A DNA stretch of 64,000 nucleotides from Methylocystis echinoides (lineage in GTDB: Bacteria > Pseudomonadota > Alphaproteobacteria > Rhizobiales > Beijerinckiaceae), in contig NZ_BSEC01000001.1 of assembly GCF_027923385.1 (NCBI RefSeq), forward strand, positions 1,748,501 through 1,812,500, given 5' to 3'. Positions 59,886 through 64,000 of the stretch are shown one piece after another (the stretch's first letter is position 1; each line of letters starts with the position of its first letter). The notes beneath the pieces are model-generated. The model saw nothing but the letters and a program-made list of their open reading frames with translations, was not told where the DNA came from and ran no database searches. The position numbers were made by a program, and so were the translations under genes.

Positions 59886-62084
59886 ATGGCCGATAGAATG
59901 ACGCAGCCTTTGAACATCATCAGCGGCGCCGAGCGGTCGTCCAGACCAGACGAAACTAGCAGGGTGGGGGAGAGGCCGCCAGCGCCGCCGCCGAAAGGCA
60001 AGACGGTCGTCATCATCACGGAAGTGAAGGACAGGGACGATCTGGGATTTTCAGCCGAACTCGCGCGCATTTGCAAGAACGGGGGGGTTGATTGCACAGA
60101 AATTCAGCTCAGAAGCGCAGCGGATTTGCCGGACAAAATCAGAGAACTTCGGAAAAGGGGAGTTATCGGGGATAGTTCGCAAGTCATCATCAAAATGCAC
60201 GGGGGCGTGCTGGGCGTGGATGCGGATGCGAGGCATAGGCTCGGCCGGGGATCTGGTGACAACGCAAGCACCTACGAGTGCGTAAAGGCGTTGCGTGAGC
60301 CGCTAGGGCAATTCGAGAAGCCCTGCCATGCCAACATCTACCTCGGAACCTGCGAGGCGGGAAACAAAAGGCTCCGCGAGGAACTGCAACAGTTGCACAA
60401 TGAACATGAGGGCGGCGCGTGCTTTCTGCTGGCAAGCGGAAAATCCGCGCCAAAGGAGTCGCACTTCGAAGCATTGAGAGAAATGTGCAAGGAGTTTGTC
60501 TTCTCCACCAAAAGTAACGAGCCTCCTCCAACGTCTGATCAGGTTCTCGCGCGGATGGCGATCGGCAGAACTGACTGCATGACGATGATCGAGGCGAACA
60601 GGGCGCACCCTGTGATTCTTCACACGCCGAAGACGGGAAACCAACTCGGGCTCATAGGTCTGAGGAAGGACATTGAGGACCATGCGCTGGTCATCATTCC
60701 TGAAAAAGGGATGATCAAGGGAACGATTGAGGGTGGCCTTGCGAATGCGATGGTTCGACTGCAGCTACCCTCCGGTGAGGCGGAGGTCTATCGATACGAT
60801 GGGGCGTCGTTCAAAGCGCTCATCCTGGGGGAACATGAAGCTCTGCTAAAACTGGACCAGGCGCTGGCGAAACTGGAAGTCCGGCACAAAGCCGCCAAAT
60901 TGACCAAGGCGCAGGAGAGTGGGATCGAGGATCGGCTCTCGTGCAACGCCACAAGGGAAACACTCCAAAGATTTCTCGAATCGAAAGCAGGCTGGGCTGC
61001 TCAAATTGCAAAGGATGAGTGGAACGCCTCGCACGAGGGAGTTTTGGAATGTTTGATAATCGCGGCCAAAGATACGAAGGAAGCGCGCCGAAATGATAAA
61101 ATCGAATACCTGTTCGGCTTGATGCAGCGCCAGAAAAAAGGTTTCGACGATTTGCCCGGGAGCTACCGCCGGAAAATTATCGCAAGTTCCCTTCACTCGG
61201 CGCCACTTGCATTCGAGTTCCTGATGGCGAAGGGATTTTTCCTGAAAGATACAAGAAGCGGCGTCGAAGACAGAATTCGTGAGGTTGCCCGGGTATTCGC
61301 AGAAGACTCTGACGTTGCGGGGATGAAATCATTTTTGTCTGGCCAGATGGAATTTTCCCAGCACTACGCGGATTCAGCGTGGAACCAGGGTCATCAGCTC
61401 ATTCTCGAAATGCTTGCCTCCGCACTGAAGGACGCAAAGCACTGGAGAGACGAAAAGGCAGACTATCTCCTCGGGGTGCTGTATGATTTTTTCAACAAGG
61501 GCGGAACGGGGATTGATCAAAAGAGCCTCTCCGAAATCTGGAAAATCGTGAGAGAGCGCGCCCTTGGCAAGGGCGCCAATGCGACATTGGAGGAATTTGG
61601 AAACATCATAGGCGGCATCCCGAAATGTCTGCTCGATCTGGACATCAGCCAGGAGGAGCCAATGATTCACGAAGCGCTGTTCGGGGCGGCTTTGAAAGAC
61701 GAAGACCCTCAGCGCCGCAGGGCAAAATGCGACTACATCTTGCAAACGCCAATGGTGAATCTCGAGTTCTGGATGGGGCGGGCTTCCGGAGACGAGGCTG
61801 GAGCGATTCTGCTCAGCAACGACGCTTTGCGCGGTCATTCCGAAGGCGGTGGAGCGGTTTCCAACAGGCTGACGCACCTGGTGATGATGTTGACCTGGGC
61901 TCTTGCTGATCGGCATGACACGCGACGTCAAGAAAAGGCCCAGGCTATTATCAATCTGATCTGGGGCCTGAAGGCCGCTTTTGCCGTGGCTACGGACAGA
62001 AGCCAAACGTTGCGACAGCTGAGAGCGGAATTTCCTGACCTATATAGTTACTTGCAACGGGAGGGCTTTTTCGCTCGAAAATAG
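59886..62084 (+). CDS. Caspase-like (CD-clan-type) cysteine protease candidate with C-terminal helical repeats, copy 1
   Basis: 732 aa from the ATG at 59886; an in-frame ATG at 59817 is rejected because the conserved control block lies in between. After a disordered Pro-rich N-terminus, a Rossmann-like segment begins (KTVVIITEVKDRDDLGF). His105 in VIIKMHGGVLG and Cys156 in NIYLGTCEAG, 51 residues apart after a beta strand each, fit the dyad of caspase, CHAT and C80 peptidases; LREELQQLHNEHEGGACFLL follows. A linker near 190-340 and four repeats with a core like HxxxLEMLxxAxKDAKxxR (about 378-413, 498-533, 590-622, 659-695) make up the rest. Line 61081-61140 has only 28 G+C of 60 against 41 of 60 at 58561-58620 in der, suggesting foreign origin. 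No signal peptide. Family assignment rests on motif reading only. Confidence 0.6.
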   Translation: MADRMTQPLNIISGAERSSRPDETSRVGERPPAPPPKGKTVVIITEVKDRDDLGFSAELARICKNGGVDCTEIQLRSAADLPDKIRELRKRGVIGDSSQVIIKMHGGVLGVDADARHRLGRGSGDNASTYECVKALREPLGQFEKPCHANIYLGTCEAGNKRLREELQQLHNEHEGGACFLLASGKSAPKESHFEALREMCKEFVFSTKSNEPPPTSDQVLARMAIGRTDCMTMIEANRAHPVILHTPKTGNQLGLIGLRKDIEDHALVIIPEKGMIKGTIEGGLANAMVRLQLPSGEAEVYRYDGASFKALILGEHEALLKLDQALAKLEVRHKAAKLTKAQESGIEDRLSCNATRETLQRFLESKAGWAAQIAKDEWNASHEGVLECLIIAAKDTKEARRNDKIEYLFGLMQRQKKGFDDLPGSYRRKIIASSLHSAPLAFEFLMAKGFFLKDTRSGVEDRIREVARVFAEDSDVAGMKSFLSGQMEFSQHYADSAWNQGHQLILEMLASALKDAKHWRDEKADYLLGVLYDFFNKGGTGIDQKSLSEIWKIVRERALGKGANATLEEFGNIIGGIPKCLLDLDISQEEPMIHEALFGAALKDEDPQRRRAKCDYILQTPMVNLEFWMGRASGDEAGAILLSNDALRGHSEGGGAVSNRLTHLVMMLTWALADRHDTRRQEKAQAIINLIWGLKAAFAVATDRSQTLRQLRAEFPDLYSYLQREGFFARK

Positions 62085-62361
62085 GTATGCTCGCCGGGCG
62101 ATCATGCCGCTTCGTGCGTGAAAGTGGGGCCACGCAACGGCGATACTGGCCGCCAGCCCGAACAGATGCGCCGTCGGCCCCCTTCGTGCGACCCTGCACG
62201 CGCCGACGATGCGCTGCTTTCCGCGAGTCACGTCGCTCGAATCTCATCAATGCGCATCGACGTGTGGCGGGTCCTCTTTGGCGCGCGGGGTCAGTTTTTC
62301 GAAGCGCGGGCGGTGTGGGTCGCGCCGCGGAGGAAGGTCGGCTCAAGACGAGGGTCGTCCG
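62085..62361. other. Spacer between the two caspase-like genes
   Basis: About 277 bp without a convincing gene on either strand. It has no terminator hairpin of the local type, so read-through from the first gene is possible. It may be remnant sequence of the duplication. Confidence 0.4.
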
Positions 62362-62408
62362 TTGACAAAGTCTCAACAAATGCCAAGCTTAAGGTCATCT
62401 TTCCTCGG
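62362..62408 (+). promoter_or_regulatory. Conserved control region of the second caspase-like gene
   Basis: TTGACA (62362-62367), 12 bases, ATGCCAAGCTTAAG (62380-62393), then CTCGGAG ending seven bases before the ATG at 62418. Blocks, order and spacing copy those of the first gene (59827-59877), while the bases between them have diverged. Confidence 0.5.
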
Positions 62409-62417
62409 AGACTGGCC

Positions 62418-64000
62418 ATGTCCTACAATTCCATCGCTCCAGCCCGGAACGCGAGGGTCGACGTCACTGCGTCCGGGCGTCTGGAGAGCGAGACCCAAAA
62501 AGCGCCTGCTCCCGCGGAAAAGACAGTGGTGATTTTCACGCAACCTGATGAGCCATTGTTCGAGGCGTCCGCGAAAACGATGCTCGAAGCCTGCGCCAGC
62601 GGCGACGTCTCCGCCGAACATCACGCGCTCGGCCTAGCCGAGTGGCGGTCGACCATCGAAAACCTTCGCCGGGAGGGAAAGATCGGCGACGCCTCCCATG
62701 TCGTCATCTCGATGCACGGCGCTATGGCGACCCCGAACGGCGCCTCCGAGAAGCAGCATCTTCTCGCCTCGGCGATCAGCACGCTCGACTTCATAAAGAC
62801 GTTGCGCGAACCGCTGGAAAAGGGCGGCGCTCCGTGTTCGGCGACCATCTATATTGGATCCTGCGCGGCGGGCGACAACGCCATGCGCGCGAGTATTCAG
62901 GAGTTGCACAACCAGCTTGGGGTCGGCGCCTGTGTTCTACTGTCCGGCAGCAAGGACGTATTGGACGGGGAGAACAACAACGCCCTGCGGGTCATGTGTG
63001 AGGCGTTGGCGCGAGCGCGGAAGAGCAATTCGCCCTTGCCCTCTCCAGATCACATCTTTGCGATGATTGCGCCCGTCCGTGGCGAGTGCATCACCCTGAT
63101 CGAAGCAAACAGGGCGTATCCTCTGATCCTCCACGCCCCGCAGGACAAGACCGAATTTGGGTGCGCGCCTTTGCTGAATGAAATTCATCAGTATGCATTA
63201 CATGGGGGGTGGTCCGAGCCGGACCCGAATGGAGACGCGGGCGAAGGGAAGCCGGACCAAAGCGCCAATCGCAAGCCAAGGGTGTCGGGCGACCCGGACG
63301 CTTTGCGGAGACTGGAATCCAACCTGCGCGCGTTCGGCGTGGATGCACAACCGCGCACAGTCGCGGAATTGCAGGTCGACAGTGTCCTGCTCAGGATTGC
63401 TTGGCGATCAGACGTGGCCAAACTAAGGAGATTCCTGAAGGTGGATCAGGACACGCTCGTCAGGCTCAACAAAGATGAGTGGAACGCCGCGCATTCGCTC
63501 GCGTTGAAGATGTTAAGCGCCGCAACGGAGGATAGCGACCAATCAAGAAGCGCGGGGAAGACGCCATACATACTCAATTTCCTGAGAGAGAAGGCGCATC
63601 ACTTCCATAACCTGGACGAGACCGTGCGCTTGAAAGATATGAGGTCGACAATGAAAGTGTCGCCCGACGCCTTCCGGCAACTGCTCAAGGATGGCTTTTG
63701 GGTTGATGCGCGAGACGGCGTCTCACGGGCGACGGCGATGCGACCGGCCGGTTTGGTGCTCGCCGAGAACGGGGATCTGGCCGGCCTGAATTTGCTGATG
63801 AGATCCCACAGGCGTTTTCGGAGGGATTTGGACAGCCGGGAAATCAATGACAGTCATCGCCTCGTCCTCGAGATGCTTGATGTCGCCCAGGGAGCAAAGG
63901 ACAGCTTAAACATTTCCTTAGAGCTTGCCGGTATTGCGAGGGAGGCCAGGAAGCTCCTTGTTGAAAACGCCGAGTGGATCCGCCAGCAGTATCCTCGCGC
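62418..64000 (+). CDS. Caspase-like cysteine protease candidate, copy 2 (3' end outside window)
   Basis: 527 codons, open to the window edge. It is homologous to the preceding gene: EKTVVIFTQPDEPLFE replaces KTVVIITEVKDRDDLG, His100 lies in VVISMHGAMATPNG, and Cys149 in TIYIGSCAAGDNAM, followed by QELHNQLGVGACVLLSGSKD. The segment ECITLIEANRAYPLILHAPQ matches DCMTMIEANRAHPVILHTP of copy 1. A repeat EWNAAHSLALKMLSAATEDS aligns with the EWNASHEGVLECL repeat of copy 1, and NDSHRLVLEMLDVAQGAKDS is a further unit. Overall identity looks well below half, so the duplication is old or the copies diverged fast. Role unknown; defence, programmed death or effector function are possibilities. Confidence 0.6.
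   Translation, partial: MSYNSIAPARNARVDVTASGRLESETQKAPAPAEKTVVIFTQPDEPLFEASAKTMLEACASGDVSAEHHALGLAEWRSTIENLRREGKIGDASHVVISMHGAMATPNGASEKQHLLASAISTLDFIKTLREPLEKGGAPCSATIYIGSCAAGDNAMRASIQELHNQLGVGACVLLSGSKDVLDGENNNALRVMCEALARARKSNSPLPSPDHIFAMIAPVRGECITLIEANRAYPLILHAPQDKTEFGCAPLLNEIHQYALHGGWSEPDPNGDAGEGKPDQSANRKPRVSGDPDALRRLESNLRAFGVDAQPRTVAELQVDSVLLRIAWRSDVAKLRRFLKVDQDTLVRLNKDEWNAAHSLALKMLSAATEDSDQSRSAGKTPYILNFLREKAHHFHNLDETVRLKDMRSTMKVSPDAFRQLLKDGFWVDARDGVSRATAMRPAGLVLAENGDLAGLNLLMRSHRRFRRDLDSREINDSHRLVLEMLDVAQGAKDSLNISLELAGIAREARKLLVENAEWIRQQYPR

Noticed and set aside
62040..62365. Short open frames in the spacer between the two caspase-like genes
   Set aside because: They lack ribosome-binding sites and domain character on either strand and look like random frames.

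Overview
The window is about 64 kb of GC-rich chromosome from an alphaproteobacterium, most likely order Hyphomicrobiales (Rhizobiales) and plausibly a Methylocystaceae or Beijerinckiaceae relative. The evidence is a giant growth-pole-ring (GPR/RgsE) type protein, a NepR anti-sigma factor, an EcfG-type promoter, the small families DUF2093, DUF4170 and DUF6101, and a zinc uptake operon behind an alphaproteobacterial-type Zur palindrome. The family-level placement is inference. I see no rRNA, tRNA, insertion sequence, prophage or CRISPR array.

Layout. 1-10.2 kb: a porin (cut by the window edge), a divergent Rieske/FAD reductase, and the 2309-residue coiled-coil GPR-like protein. 10.4-15 kb: Hpt protein, periplasmic amino-acid-type binding protein, a processive-type GT2 glycosyltransferase and an isolated DGQHR (DndB-like) protein. 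15-19 kb: the lipid A/LPS core block DUF2093-lpxK-waaA-DUF4170-cysQ-like. 19-23.4 kb: a small envelope and acid-stress group (HdeA-like, SH3 protein, winged-helix regulator, nitrobindin-like protein, HdeD, YqhA). 23.5-27.5 kb: CobW GTPase and a zinc ABC transporter (binding protein, permease, ATPase, His-rich leader protein) behind a Zur box. 27.7-36 kb: rpsU, TPR lipoprotein, TerC, PRC-barrel protein under an EcfG-like promoter, mtaB-dapF, and assorted metabolic genes. 36-48 kb: chemoreceptor, phosphoesterase, a candidate small RNA, cyclic-nucleotide-binding protein, PHB depolymerase, GST, YihY, CaCA exchanger, glycosyltransferase, di-heme cytochrome. 48.5-50.7 kb: an ethanolamine ammonia-lyase in which EutB and EutC are one polypeptide. 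50.7-59.2 kb: OB-fold secreted protein, orphan NepR, DUF1330, J-domain protein, zincin, YfgM and Der.

59.2-64 kb is different in character. After der and a poly-gamma-glutamate-hydrolase-like gene come two tandem, homologous, lower-GC genes (the second runs off the window). Each encodes an N-terminal domain with a His...Cys pair about 50 residues apart, arranged as in caspase/CHAT/C80-like cysteine proteases, followed by helical repeats that I do not recognise. Their upstream regions share a TTGACA element, a downstream block and the ribosome-binding site, so each unit looks duplicated together with its control region. This is my best candidate for an undescribed system.

A family of GC-rich palindromes (core CCCTCTCCCGC...GCGGGAGAGGG) recurs in at least ten places, mostly between genes, and in one place supplies the C-terminal codons of mtaB. 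Limits: all assignments come from reading the sequence; no database search was run, and start codons are chosen from Shine-Dalgarno (SD) spacing and family length.
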